A stretch of DNA of 6,018 nucleotides, taken from the NCBI GenBank assembly GCA_015654915.1, contig JAATFY010000022.1, positions 1 to 6,018 of the forward strand, given 5' to 3'. Of this stretch, positions 6,014-6,018 are shown one piece after another. The notes below the pieces were generated by a model. It was not told where the DNA came from and searched no databases. It was given only the letters and a program-made list of their open reading frames with translations. The stretch comes from Rhodospirillales bacterium (GTDB taxonomy: Bacteria; Pseudomonadota; Alphaproteobacteria; UBA9219). A program made the translations under genes and the position numbers. Numbering within the stretch: the first letter of the stretch is position 1; every line of letters begins with the position of its first letter.

Positions 6014-6018
6014 CGCTA

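Noticed and set aside
1..6018. CRISPR array, tRNA or rRNA gene, insertion sequence, toxin-antitoxin or other defence system
   Set aside because: I found no regularly spaced repeats, cloverleaf-like or rRNA sequence, transposase motifs or defence domains on either strand. The window is filled by the housekeeping genes listed.

Overview
The window looks like chromosomal DNA from an alphaproteobacterium of moderately high GC. The protein sequences are alphaproteobacterial in style: a class I polyhydroxyalkanoate (PHA) synthase, a short-form homoserine dehydrogenase with a C-terminal ACT domain, and a lipoprotein carrying the 'P.L..VP..P' envelope motif. The order hom - glpX - recJ next to phaC is, as I recall it, a conserved alphaproteobacterial neighbourhood. 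I cannot assign a genus. There is no CRISPR array, RNA gene, transposon or gene-free stretch over 300 bases; the largest intergenic gap is about 42 bp.

Layout: a compact minus-strand operon runs leftwards from about 3566 to the left edge. It holds a small lipoprotein gene (3210-3566), hom (1922-3199), glpX (926-1912), a small CBU_0592-type membrane protein gene (621-917) and the N-terminal part of recJ (624 to the edge). Its junctions are very tight: 10 bp, 9 bp, 8 bp and a 4-bp ATGA overlap, with some Shine-Dalgarno sequences overlapping the preceding stop codon. Divergent from it, 42 bp away, is phaC (3609-5624, plus strand), which encodes a complete PHA synthase with an unusual N-terminal extension of about 77 residues. 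The last 400 bp hold a convergent, lower-GC minus-strand gene for a small unknown membrane protein, whose stop codon overlaps that of phaC.

The most notable observation is that two genes of the operon each carry one in-frame stop codon with no frameshift. glpX has a TAG at codon 214, exactly where the family has a conserved Tyr. recJ has a TGA at codon 204, after which the frame resumes with a recognisable RecJ sequence (YLAA) up to the window edge. Elsewhere in the window TAG ends phaC and TGA ends the gene upstream of recJ, so global reassignment of either codon is unlikely. Recent gene decay and sequencing or assembly error are the leading explanations, and the sequence alone cannot separate them.

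Functionally this is a housekeeping and central-metabolism region: homoserine synthesis for threonine and methionine, gluconeogenic fructose-1,6-bisphosphatase, single-strand DNA exonuclease for recombination and repair, and carbon storage as PHA. I see no evidence for a novel defence, mobile or biosynthetic system.
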